The position numbers and the translations under genes were made by a program. Below are positions 1 through 9,903 of a stretch of DNA of 15,627 nucleotides, one piece after another. Source of the stretch: Tetrahymena elliotti 4EA (lineage: Eukaryota; Ciliophora; Oligohymenophorea; Hymenostomatida; Tetrahymenidae). Where the stretch lies: assembly GCA_000231825.2 (NCBI GenBank), contig JH720295.1, forward strand, positions 719,837 to 735,463. The letters run 5' to 3'. The notes beneath the pieces are model-generated. The model was not told the DNA's origin, did not search any database, and saw only the letters and a program-made list of their open reading frames with translations. The stretch's first letter is position 1. Every line of letters begins with the position of its first letter.

Positions 1-172
1 AGGAAGTAAAAGATATTTTTGATAAAATATTAATATTAAGAAAAAAATCAAACAATGTATTAATTAGTATATTTACTTTCTTATTTGCTTATTTCCTCAT
101 TTTTTTAAAATTCTTATATTTCATTTCTTATTATAAAAATCAATTCAAATATATTTTTTATTTTCTGAGTAG

Positions 173-1965
173 TTAGAATAATATTGGTGCAGAAGGAGCA
201 AAATATATTGGAATGGGCTTAAAAAAGTGCCAAAATATCACCTCTTTGTATCTCCATCTTCTGTAATTTAGTTACTTATTTAATTAAGTTTTTAAGTTGT
301 ATAAATAAAAAAATGAAAGAAAGTAAATAAGTAAGTAAGTAAAAGTTACCTTAGATAAAATATTTATTATTATTATTAAAAAATCAGTCAATATATTAAA
401 TTCTTTTCTGGTAGCTGTCTCAAATTTGATAATTCTTTAGAAGTAGCTTTGATGGTGTTTATCTTTAACTTAATAAATTTACTTACTTATTATTTACTTT
501 TTAAAAATCTTATCTATCACTTTTACAAAAATTAATGAAAACAAATTGTTTATTTTCTGAGTAGTTAGAATAATATTGGTGCAGAAGGATCAATATCTAT
601 TGGAATGGGCTTAGAAAATTGTCAAAATATAAGTTCTTTGAATCTCTGTCTTGGGTAATTTTGATAAACACTAATTTAATTAAGTTTTTACATGCAATTA
701 ATTAAGTACCAAGTAAAAAAGGAAAAAAATAAAGTAAATAAATAAGTAACAAGCAATTTTTATTAAATATTTATTTATTAATGATCAAAAAACCGATTTA
801 TCAATTTATTTAATCTATTTTTACTTTATACTTAATTTCTTACTTTCAATTTTCTTATTTTTAACTTCAAATTTTCAAAACAAATTGTTATTTTCTGATT
901 AGTTACAATAATATTGGTGCAGAAGGAGTAAAAAATATTGGAATGAGTATAGAAAAGTGCCGAAATATCAGTTCTTTAATTCTCAGTCTTCAGTAATTTT
1001 GTTTAATAATAATATTTAATTATATTTTTAAACAAGCAATTAAGTAAGAACAAAAAAAGTACAGATTACTAAAAGTATAGATTATTTATTTATTAATAAT
1101 CAAAAAATCAATCAATAAAAAAATATTTATTTGATTATTTCTTTAACTTTTCTTACTTACTTACTTTAAATTTTCATATCAATCACTTCTTATTTTTAAA
1201 ACAAATGTGAAAAAATTTGTTATTTTCCTGAGTAGTTAAAATAATATTGGTTCAGAAGGAGCAAAAAATATTGGACTCAGCTTAGAAAAGTGCCAAAATA
1301 TCAGTTCTTTAGTTCTTTATCTTGGGTAATTATGTTAAATACTTATTTATTAGGTTTTTAGCAAATAATTATTGAAGTAAAAAGTAAAATATGAAAGAAA
1401 TGAAGTAAATAAGTTAAAGGTGGTTTTTATTAACTATTTACCTTCTTAATTCATTTTTTCTTACTTTAAATTTTCTTATCTATTGCATCTCATTTTCAAC
1501 ACAAATTAATATAAATTCATTATTTTCTGAGTAGTCTAAATAATATTGATGAAGAAGGAGCAAATAATATTGGAATGAGCTTAGAAAAGTGCCAAAGTAT
1601 CAATTATTTGAGACTCAGCTTCTAGTAATTTTATTAAATAATGATTTAATTATGTCTTTAAGTAAGAGATTAACTCAGTACAAAAAAATTAAAGAAATGA
1701 AATAAATTAATAATTAAGTAAGTAAAAGCTATTTAGATTAAATATTTATTTATAATCAAAAAGGCAATCAATCAATTTATATTTTTATTTACTGACTTAT
1801 TTCTTACTTTCAAATTTCTAATCAATTGCTTCTTATTTTAAAAATAAATAAAAAAAATTATTATATTCTGAGTAGTCTAAATGATATTGGTATAGAAGGA
1901 GCAAAAAATATTGGAATGAGCTTATAAAAGTGCCAAAATCTCCATTTTTTGATTCTTGATATAGA
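173..1965 (+). repeat. Gene A array of six exon-intron LRR units
   Basis: Direct repeat of an LRR exon (90 nt each) plus its following intron; exon starts are 173, 565, 903, 1236, 1535 and 1876, so units are 299-392 nt. Exons are much better conserved than introns, but introns still share landmarks: a donor GTAATTTT followed by TTAAATA, an AAGTAAATAAGTAAG stretch, a central TAAATATTTATTTATTAATC-like core, a TTTACTTACTTATTTCTTACT stretch, and TTTCAAAACAAAT shortly before the acceptor. The third exon has GATTAG instead of GAGTAG at the acceptor, which shows TAG rather than GAG to be the junction. Confidence 0.85.
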
Positions 1966-2216
1966 GTAATTTTTTTCACTACTTTTTAATTAAGTTTTTC
2001 AGTAAGTACTTTAGTAAAAGCTGCTTTGGATTAAATACTATTTGCTTATTTTTTAAACAATCTATCTATTTACAATATTTCGTTATTTAATATTATATAT
2101 TTTGATAAAATTTAAAAAGAAGGAATGAAATTTGTGAAAAAGAGGCATAAAAATTAAGATCAAAATGTTTAAAAGCAAAAAGATTAGTTGAATTTTTATT
2201 TATACTTGAATTTTGA
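173..2216 (+). CDS. Gene A: LRR protein, 3' part of a probable kinase-LRR gene (5' end outside window)
   Basis: Partial spliced gene read with TAA/TAG as Gln. Exons: 173-262, 565-654, 903-992, 1236-1325, 1535-1624, 1876-1965 and terminal 2120-2216, giving 211 visible residues and a TGA stop at 2214-2216. The six 90-nt exons each encode one LRR of ribonuclease-inhibitor-like style with the core NNIGAEGAKNIG, then L(E/K)KCQNIS and an LxLxL strand. Introns are GTAA...TAG, all interrupting after codon position 2, so the reading frame runs through without a TGA. By analogy with the two downstream paralogues, a kinase domain should lie upstream of position 1; that part is inference. All six repeats here use Ile (ATT) in the N-x-I-G position, whereas most repeats in genes B and C use Leu (CTT), so this array has its own signature. 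Product presumably a cytoplasmic protein-binding solenoid; no signal peptide can be assessed. Confidence 0.82.
321..500. repeat. Complementary arms in the first intron of the window
   Basis: AAGTAAATAAGTAAGTAAGT at 321-340 is nearly the reverse complement of 481-500 (ACTTACTTATTATTTACTTT). The arms sit inside the intron 263-564 and could fold it into a long hairpin that brings the two splice sites nearer. The same arrangement, more degenerate, recurs in many introns of the three arrays. Confidence 0.55.
2120..2216 (+). other. Gene A terminal coding exon (C-terminal cap)
   Basis: Begins after AAAAAG in the phase demanded by the LRR exons and encodes about 31 residues containing EKEAQKLRSKCLKAKRLVEF before TGA. 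Gene B's terminal exon (8056-8146) carries the matching LRS-x-LLKAKRLVK motif, so this is a conserved basic C-terminal cap and not chance open frame. It lacks the LRR core; it probably closes the solenoid as an amphipathic, positively charged helix. Confidence 0.78.
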
Positions 2217-2851
2217 AGACCATATTTAATACTCACTAAATTACAAGCATTAGTGATTATGTAAATGAATAAAAATTTGTAAAACTAATAAAATGACTAA
2301 TATTCAATAAATGATAGTTTCTTAGAATTTATTTTTGTTTTTGTATGTATTTAATTAGATTTCTGATAATTTTTACTTTATTTAATTTAGGTTTCTCAAT
2401 TTTACTAAAATTTTACAATATTTTTATTAAATCTATCATATATCAATTAATTATTTAGAAATAAAAAGAAATATTTTTCTACTTTAGAAATTAAAATTAG
2501 TTTGTTAATTTTCTTTTGAATCTATTTTTTTTGTATGTATGTATTTGAGAAGTTCTATTTAAATTATGTTTTTAAATTAAAATTAGAATTTGAAATATTT
2601 TTCTAAAATTAAATCTAAAAAAAATGTGTTTTATTCTAAATGCTTTAATTCTCCAAATATTTTTCTTTAAAAAAATTGTTTTATATGAATCATTAGCCAA
2701 TAAAGTATTTCAAATTACTTTGGAATTTCAAAGTCTTCAATATTTCTTTTAATATTTATCTTTTTTTCTCATGTTGTTAATATTCAGAAATTTATATTTT
2801 TTATCAAATAAATTAAGCTAACAATTTTTAAATAGAAAAAAGATAAATAAT
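2217..2851. other. Spacer between genes A and B
   Basis: About 635 nt with no coding signal I can support. Near the gene A stop there are three AATAAA hexamers (2268, 2287, 2306) that could act in 3'-end formation, although the motif is expected by chance at this AT content. TGTATGTAT-type stretches occur at about 2341 and 2532. The part at roughly 2320-2400 resembles the flank behind gene B (about 8255-8350), so it belongs to the duplicated unit. A CCAAT pentamer lies at 2697-2701, about 150 nt before the gene B start; significance unknown. Confidence 0.6.
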
Positions 2852-4076
2852 ATGGGTAATAAAATACTAAAAGCAGGGGATGGATTTATTACCAATTAAG
2901 TAGATTAAATAGTATTTTAAGAGGAAAAAATAATTTAAGAATTCCTCAAGAAAAATAAATATGAATATCTATAGATTTTAGGAAAAGGAGATTTCTCTTT
3001 GGTAGTTAAGGCATTTTCAGAAAAATTATAAAGCTTAGTAGCAATTAAAGTTCTCAAAAAATATAAGGGGAAAAATCAGATTGATTTACAATAATTAAAG
3101 AAAGATATCAAGATTCTCTAAAATCTTAAGAATGAGACATTAGTCTTGTAAATTTTTGAAATGATTTAGAATGATTAACTAGGATTAATTGCAATTGTGA
3201 CTGAACTTTGCGATTGTAATATAGATTATTAAAATAATCATCATTAATGTAAATTATCATAGGCAATTTAACTACAATATATGAGTTAAACTCAATTAAC
3301 TAAGAATAAGTCTTGGCTATTACATACCAGTTGCTGAAGGGTTTGATTATCCTTTAAGAAAAGGGTATAATTCATAGCGATATTAAGCCTGACAATATTT
3401 TATTTACCAAATAAAAAAACCAGTTCTTGATAGGTATAAAATTGATAGTATTGTATCAAAATTTTCAAACACTTAACTTTTAAAAAAAGCTGATTGTGGA
3501 TTATCTAATATTATCACAGATTCTTCTTCTTAGATAACTTTGACTGTAAAATGAATGAATTAATTAAATTAATGGATTCGTTTCTTTTGTAATTAATTAT
3601 AAAGTCTTTTTATGAGAATGATTGTTACAAGTCTTCTGAAGTAAAAAATTAGCAAATGCCCTACACAATAAAAGTTATTAAAATATTGCATATAAAAGAA
3701 CTTAATTAAATTAATAAATTTCAAAGGTTGATGTTTTCTCAGTTGGATAAATCTTAATGGAGGTTTTTCTATAGAGAAGACTTGCAACTAAGGAATGGAT
3801 GGGATTGAAATCATAAAACTTATTTGCAGTAATTCCTTCCTTGAAAAATTCTGAATAATATGAGTTCATCAATAAAATACTTTCCTAAATGGTAGAACCA
3901 AATAAAAATCTAAGACTTGAACCAATAACTTTACTCTAGAATTTAAATTCATATCATATCAATGAGGATTCTCTAAAGAGGCTAAAAATAAAACATGAAC
4001 TAAGAAAAATTTGCATTTATGATATTAATAAAATTGCCTAAATAATAGATTATGACATCGTAGGAATAAGTCTTGT
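2852..4076 (+). other. Gene B kinase-like domain region
   Basis: Motifs seen after splicing: glycine loop GKGDFSLV (residues 44-51; third Gly replaced by Ser), VAIK lysine at 66, aspartate (85) where the helix-C Glu is usual, TELCDCN at the hinge side, YQLLKGL, catalytic loop GIIHSDIKPDNILF (HSD at 159-161 in place of HRD, K163 and N166 present), ADCGLS (DCG at 180-182 in place of DFG), YKSSEV (APE-like), PYTIKVDVFSVGQIL and MVEPNKNLRLEPI (C-lobe). Catalytic Lys, HxD Asp, metal-binding Asn and DxG Asp are all retained, so weak activity is possible. HSD makes it a non-RD kinase, one usually not controlled by activation-loop phosphorylation. The N-lobe, catalytic loop, DxG and APE segments sit in different frames, and GT-AG introns of 47-59 nt join them precisely. 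Confidence 0.85.
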
Positions 4077-7000
4077 GTAATATTTAATTAAATTCATTCC
4101 TATTTCAAATTTATTTCCAATTTATCTAATGATTAATTACACTTGACTTATTAAATATTTAAAAATATAAAATTTATGCAACTAATTTAATATATTTTAT
4201 TTATTGATAATTTAACTTCAAAAATTTCTGAAGTCAAGGCTTCCATTGTTAAATTATTTCTGACTTTCAATAAATTCTCTATTTCTACATATCCAATTAA
4301 AATAAATTTAATTTGTCATTTTCTGAGCAGTGCAAATAAAATTGGTGCAGAAGGAGGAAAAAATATTGGAATGAACTTAAAAAAGTGCCAAAGTATCAGT
4401 TCTTTGAATCTCAATCTTAGGTAATTTTGAATTGTGATTTAATTGGGCTTTTAAGCAAATGATTAAGTAAGTAAGTTAAAGTTACTTTTGATTAAGTCTT
4501 TAATTTATTTGTATGTATTAATTTAGCAATCAATATTTTAATATATTTATTTCAATTTTCTTATCTATCTCCACTAATTTTCAAAACAAATTTATTATTT
4601 TTTGAGTAGTCACAACAATCTTGGAGTAAAAGGAGTAAAATATATTGGAGCAAGCTTAGAAAAGTGCCAAAATATAGTTTCTTTGAGTCTCAATCTTGCG
4701 TACTTTTTTTAAATACTGATTTAAATAGGTTTTTAAGTTAATGATTAATTTAGTGCAAAAGAATTAAGGAAAGTAAATAAGTACTGTTTTTCAGTAATTA
4801 GGGTGTAAATTTTTTAGAAAGAATTATTTTGAACTTACCTTAATTATTTAATAAAAGAACAATTTGTTTTGTCTAGTTTTATTGATTTTTTTAACTAAAT
4901 AACTTATAAATAATTTGCAAAATTTTAAAAATAATTATATTGGGCTTAATTAGAGTTCTGACGGTAAGTAAAAGCTGATTCATTTTAATGTTTATTTATT
5001 AAATAATCAAATAATCTATCTATTAATATATTTATTTATTTACTTAGTTACTTACTTACTTACTGATTTCTTACTTTCTATTTTCTTATCAATCACTACT
5101 TATTTTCAAACGAACTAAAATGAATTTATTATTTTCTGAGTAGTGCAAATAAAATTGGTGCAGAAGGAGTAAAGAATATTGGAATGAGCTTAGAAAAGTG
5201 TTAAAACATCAGTTCTTTGAATCTTGATCTTGGGTAATATTATTAAATTCTGATTTAATTAATAAGTTAATGATGGATTAACTACAAAAGAAAGATAGAT
5301 ATTCAATTATTAAAATCACTAAGTATTTATTAAAAGATTTTTTTTATTAAATATTTATTTATAAATAAAATAATCAATCATGATGTACATATGTTTACTT
5401 ATTTTTGTTATTCCTTTCTTTCAATTTTCTAATCTATCTCTATTAATTTTCAAAAAATATTAATACAAATTTAATTTAATATTTTCTTGAGTAGTTACAA
5501 TCAACTTGGTGCATAAGAAGCAAAAAACATTGGAATGAGATTAGAAAAGTGCCAAAATATCACTTCTTTGAACCTTAGTCTTTTGTAATTTTTTTTAAAT
5601 ACTGATTGAATTAAGTTTTTAAGCAAATTACAAAATAAATACAAATAAAAGAAAGTAAAGAAGAAATTTAGTCAATCAACTGTTTTTGATTAAATATTAA
5701 TTTATTAATTTGTTTCTTAATTTCAATTTTATGATATATCATTTCTAATTTTCAAAATAAATTAAAAAAAATTAATTATTTCCTAAATAGTTTCAATTCT
5801 CTTGGTGCAGAAGGAGCAAAAAATATTGGAATGAGCTTAGAAAAGTGCCAAAATATCAGTTCTTTGACTCTTAATCTTGGGTAATTTTATTAAATACTAT
5901 ACTAATTTAATTTAATTTTTAAGAGAATGATTAATGAAGGACCAAACAAAGAAAGAAATGAAATAAAATAAACAAAGAATATTTTTTTGATAAAATATTT
6001 ATTTATTCTTTAATCGAATAATACTTTCAATTTTCTTATTTATTGTTTATCGTTTTTAAAATAAATTAAAACTAATTTACTTTGTTACTTTTTGAGTAGG
6101 AATTCACTTCTTGGTGCAGAGGGAGCAAAGTATATTGGAGTTAGCTTAGAAAAATGCCAAAATGTCATTTCTTTGAATCTTAATCTTGAGTAATTTTATT
6201 AAATACTTATTTAATTAATTAGTTTTTAAGCAAATGACATATTATTTAACTTCCAAAAAAAAAGAAATAGTGTAAGTAAGTATAAATAAAAATATTTTTG
6301 TTAAAAATATTAATTATTTATTAAAATAATCAATAAATACATTTTTATTTTTATTTACTTATTTCTTTATTTCTTACTTTAAATTTTTATTTCTATCGCT
6401 TCTTATGTGTAAAATAAATTGAAATGAATTTATTATTTTCTGATTAGAAACAATTGTCTTGGTGATCAAGGAGTAAATAATCTTGGAATTAGCTTAGAAA
6501 AGTGCCAAAATATCAATTCTTTGGATCTCTGTTTTTAGTAATTTTGTTCAATTCTGATTTAATTAAGCTTTGAAGATAATGATTAAGTAACAATCAAAAA
6601 AAGAAAAGAAAGAAAGTCAACAAACAAATAGTTAGCAAATATTATCTACTTAATATTAATATTTATTTACTTACTTTTTATTTATTGCTATCAATTTTTT
6701 TATTAATTAATTTCTTTATTTTCTGAGTAGTTAAAATAACCTTGGTGTAGAAGGAGCAAAAAATATTGGGTTGAGCTTAGAAAAGCGTCAAAAAATAAAT
6801 TCTTTGGTTCTCAATCTAGGGTAATTTAATTAGAATCTGATTTGATTAAGTTTTTTAGAGAATGATTAATTAAGCACAAGAGAATTTAAGTATATGTGTA
6901 ATAAGTAAATAAAATATCTATTATATATTTATGTACTTATTTTTTTATTACTTATTTAGATTTCTTATTTGTCTTTACTAATTTTCTAAAAATTAAATGA

Positions 7001-8146
7001 ATTTGTTATTTTATGAATAGTAGAAATAAACTTGGAGGATAGGGAGGAAAAAGTATTGGAATGAGCTTAGAAAAGTGCCAAAATATCACTTCTTTGAAAT
7101 TAGATCTAAGGTAATTTTGTTAACTAGTGATTTAATTAATTAGGTTTTTAAGCAAATTATCAATTAAGAACAAATTAATTAAAGGAAGAAAGTAAATAAG
7201 TAAAAGCATATGATTAAGTATTTATCTCTAAAATCAAACAATCTATAAAATTTTTTTTATATTCCTATTTATTTCTTTATTTCTAACTTTCTATATTCTT
7301 ATAAATTCCTTCTTATTTTGAAAAAAAAACTTGTTATTTTCTGAGTAGTAGGAATAATCTCAGTCCAGAAGCAGTAATAAATATTGGAATGAGCTTAGAA
7401 AAGTGTCAAAATATCTGTTCTTTTGGTCTCAATTTTGGGTAATTTTGTTAAATACTGATTTAAAAAAGAAATCAATAAGAAAAAAACTAAATAGAGTAAA
7501 TATAAAAAAATTTGTTATTTTATGAGTAGGTACAATGGTCTTGATGCAGAAGGAGCAAAATTGATTGGAGTATGCTTAGAAAAGTGTCAAAACATCAGTT
7601 CTTTGAATCTTAACCTTAGGTAATTTCATTAAATACTTATTTTTTAATAATGTTCTAAACAAATAATTAACAAAGAGTAAAACAAAGAAAATAAATAATT
7701 CAGTAATAAAGCTACTTTCTATTAGATAATTATTAATTTATTAAGCAAACAATCCATCTATCAATTAAAAAATTAATTTAAACAACTTATTTCTTCAATA
7801 CAAATAAAAAGAAATTTATTATTTTCTGAGTAGATATAATAATCTTGGTGAAAAAGGAGGAAAATATATTGTAATCAGCTTAGGAAAGTGCTAAAATATG
7901 AATTTTTTGTATTTTGATATAAGGTAATATAGTTAATTATTAATTTAATTAAGTTTTTAAGCAAATTATTAATTAAATACAAAAGCAAATAATCAGCTGC
8001 TTTTGATCAAATATTTATTTATTCAATATTTAATATTTTAATAATTTTTTAAAAGTTTGAATGAAATAAATCAAGCAAAAGGATTAAGATCAAATCTTTT
8101 AAAAGCAAAAAGATTAGTTAAATTAGTATATTTTGCTTCAATATGA
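2852..8146 (+). CDS. Gene B: kinase-like domain plus 12 LRRs, complete, 726 residues
   Basis: Eighteen-exon model. Kinase exons 2852-3215, 3263-3433, 3490-3545, 3605-3673, 3727-4076; LRR exons 4331-4420, 4610-4699, 5144-5233, 5495-5584, 5791-5880, 6100-6189, 6448-6537, 6731-6820, 7021-7110, 7349-7438, 7530-7619, 7834-7923; terminal 8056-8146 (TGA 8144-8146). The sum is 2181 nt, exactly 727 codons, with no internal TGA; 11 TAA/TAG codons occur in the first exon alone. Layout: residues 1-36 N-terminal tail starting MGNKI (myristoylation-like), about 37-305 kinase fold, about 305-336 linker resembling a degenerate LRR, 337-696 twelve LRRs, 697-726 basic cap. The start is chosen because gene C has the same MGNKI start and the two share the leader just upstream. 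Gene C follows in tandem and gene A precedes it. Role likely signalling with LRRs as partner-binding arm; substrate unknown. Confidence 0.85.
3216..3726 (+). other. Four short introns in the gene B kinase region
   Basis: Introns at 3216-3262 (47 nt), 3434-3489 (56), 3546-3604 (59) and 3674-3726 (53), all GT...AG. Each excision restores a kinase motif across the junction: LCD-C-NLTTI, QFLI-A-DCGLS, ITLT-SFYEN and PYTIK-VDVFS. Gene C has all four at the same codon and phase (phases 1, 1, 0, 0), with lengths 47, 55, 55 and 49. Without splicing the region looks like a multiply frameshifted pseudogene, which is why it could be misread. Confidence 0.85.
4331..7923 (+). repeat. Gene B array of twelve exon-intron LRR units
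   Basis: Twelve 90-nt exons starting at 4331, 4610, 5144, 5495, 5791, 6100, 6448, 6731, 7021, 7349, 7530 and 7834. The consensus encodes NNLGAEGAKNIGMSLEKC, then QNISSLNLDLG. Unit length varies only through the introns, from 181 nt (7349 to 7530) to 534 nt (4610 to 5144). The first and third exons share the variant ANKIG and are probably sister copies. Acceptors vary as GAGTAG, GAGCAG, GATTAG, AAATAG and GAATAG; donors are mostly GTAATTTT, with GTACTT after the second exon. Any of these exons could be skipped in frame. Confidence 0.87.
4784..4964. other. Extra sequence inside the second LRR intron of gene B
   Basis: The intron 4700-5143 is 444 nt, longest of the LRR-array introns here. The usual intron landmarks are interrupted after AAGTAAATAAGTA (ending 4783) and resume at GGTAAGTAAAAGCTGA (from 4963). 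The intervening roughly 180 nt do not resemble the other introns. TAAGTA occurs on both edges (4778-4783 and 4965-4970), compatible with a target duplication, but this hexamer is common in these introns. I recognise no transposase or element. Confidence 0.4.
8056..8146 (+). other. Gene B terminal coding exon (C-terminal cap)
   Basis: Starts after TTTTAAAAG in the same phase as the LRR exons and encodes SLNEINQAKG, then LRSNLLKAKRLVKLVYFASI, before TGA at 8144-8146. It aligns with gene A's terminal exon over LRS, LKAKRLV and the preceding helix. The preceding intron (7924-8055, 132 nt) is shorter than most in the array. Confidence 0.78.
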
Positions 8147-8594
8147 ATAGTTACTAAATGGAAAAATAATTATTTTGATAATATTAAATTTTTTTTTAAA
8201 AATTTTTAGTCTCTGCATCTTATACTAAACCTAAGAATTAATAAGTGAGAGTGTCTTAAAATTTATTTTTTATGTATGTATTTTATTAGATCCATTTAAA
8301 TTATTTATTAATTTCATTTAATTTTTTTGAATTGAAATTAGATTAAAGATTTTGTTACCTTAATTTAGAAATTAAAAAATTTATTTTATACTTTTGAAAT
8401 TTAAATAAAATATTTTCTGAAAAAGTTGTTCCCAATATTGTAAGTTCTTCTTCTATAATTGAATCTTCATAATGAGGATTTACAGTATTTAATTATTGTA
8501 AAAAATTGATTTCTTCTCTTCTTACTTATTTCTTATTTTTTGTTTTCTCATCTATCAATTCTTGCTCTAAACAAAATTGTTATTTTATGAGTAT
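8147..8594. other. Spacer behind gene B
   Basis: About 450 nt with no coding signal I can support. The stretch around 8255-8350 resembles the flank behind gene A (about 2320-2400), including a TATGTATGTATTTTATTAG-like run, so the gene duplication copied the 3' flank too. From about 8515 the sequence turns into the pyrimidine-rich 3' half of an LRR intron (TTCTTACTTATTTCTTATTT), leading into the orphan array. Confidence 0.55.
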
Positions 8595-9903
8595 GTACAA
8601 TGGTCTTGGTGCAGAAGGAGTAAAAGTTATTGGAGTGAGCTTAGAAAAGTGCCAAAATATCAGTTCTTAGAAACTTAATCTTAGGTAATTTCTTATGAAT
8701 CTGTAATAATTAAAAGCTACAATCAATCTATCAATTTAAAATTTATTTTACTGATTTATTTCAACAAATAAGTAATTAAGAAAATAAAAGCTGCTTTTGA
8801 TTATTAAATATTTATTTATTAATAAACAAAAATAATCAATCAATTAAAATAATATTTTTATTTACTGAATTCTTAATTTTTTACTTTGAATTTTCTTATC
8901 TACCTTTTCTTATTTTCAAAAAAAATTTTTTATTTTCTGAGTAGTTGGAATGATCTTGATACAAAAGGAGCAAAAAATATTGGAATGAATTAAGAAAAAT
9001 GAGAAAATATCAATTCTTTACATCTCAAATTAAAGTAATTTAATTAAATACTGATTTAATTAGGTTTTTATAAGCAAATGATTAATTTCATTCAATTGAA
9101 GGTAAGTAAATAAAAAGAGAGAAAAAGGTCATTTTAATTAAATATATATATATTCATTTTTATCAAGTAGTACATTTATATCTTTCTTACTTTCAATTTT
9201 CTGTCTATCACTTCTTATTTTCAAAAAAATTTTTTATTCTTTTCTTTGGAGTTCAAATAATCTTGGTGCTGAAGGAGCAAAAAACATTGGGTTATCCTTA
9301 GAAAAGTGCCAAAATATCAGTTCTTTGAATCTTGATCTTGGGTAATTTTGTTCAATACTGATTTAATTTGGTTTTTAAGCAAATTGATTACTTAAGTAAA
9401 AAAATCAACGAATGTAAATAATGTATTGTAAGCAAAAGCTGCTCTAGACTAAATATTTATTTATTAATTAAAGAAGTGTATTTAATTATTTATTTTACCT
9501 GTCACTTCTTTTTTTCAAAACAAATTTTGTATTCTTTGTAGTGAAAATTATCTTGATGTAAAAGGAGCAAAAAATATTGGGTTGAGCTTAGAAAAGTGCT
9601 AAAATATCAGTTGTTTGAATCTCTTTCTTGGGTAATTTTGTTAAATATTGATTTCATATATTAGTGGTTAATTAAGTACAAAAGAATGTAAGTAAGTAAA
9701 AGCAGCTTTTGATTAATTAATATATTTTATCTGCCTTTTTCTTTATTTCTTAATTTAAATTTTCTTATTTATTGCTATTTATTTTCAAAATACATTTATT
9801 ATTTTTTGAGTAGTTTGAATTAACTGAATGCATAAGGAGTAAAAAGTTTTGGAATGGAATTACAAAAGTGCCAAAATATCAGTTCTTTAAATTTAGATCT
9901 AAA
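8595..9903 (+). pseudogene. Orphan array of five LRR exons, decayed kinase-LRR fragment
   Basis: Five 90-nt LRR units at 8595-8684, 8945-9034, 9252-9341, 9542-9631 and 9814-9903, with introns of the usual type. Evidence of decay: the second unit has an in-frame TGA at 9000-9002 where the conserved Cys codon (TGC) stands in the others; the first unit has TAT in place of the acceptor TAG; the third has lost TAG and retains only GGAG; the first has Gln (TAG) at the conserved Leu before the strand. No kinase domain precedes it and no KAKRLV-type terminal exon follows before gene C. The first unit is about 88% identical (11 differences in 90) to gene B's exon at 7530, so it probably arose from a gene B-like array by unequal crossing-over or partial duplication. 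An ATG at 8587 is in frame with the first unit, but the TGA limits any product. Confidence 0.72.

Noticed and set aside
321..1150. GTAAGTAAGTAA and TTACTTACTTAC tracts considered as CRISPR or telomere-like repeats
   Set aside because: They are irregular, lie inside introns at a fixed place relative to exons, have no spacer pattern, and do not match ciliate telomere repeats (GGGGTT type).
3200..3730. Apparent multiple frameshifts in the kinase of gene B (and the same in gene C), suggesting pseudogenes or programmed frameshifting
   Set aside because: GT-AG introns of 47-59 nt sit precisely at each frame change, rejoin known kinase motifs, and are at identical positions in both paralogues.
3593..3787. 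A 64-codon open frame on the minus strand
   Set aside because: It lies antisense to the kinase exons and introns of gene B, ignores the alternative code, and has no recognisable domain.
8587..8684. An independent gene starting at the ATG at 8587 and running through the orphan LRR exons into gene C
   Set aside because: An in-frame TGA at 9000-9002 stops it, and joining the last orphan exon to the TAG at 10671-10673 upstream of gene C would put the kinase out of frame.
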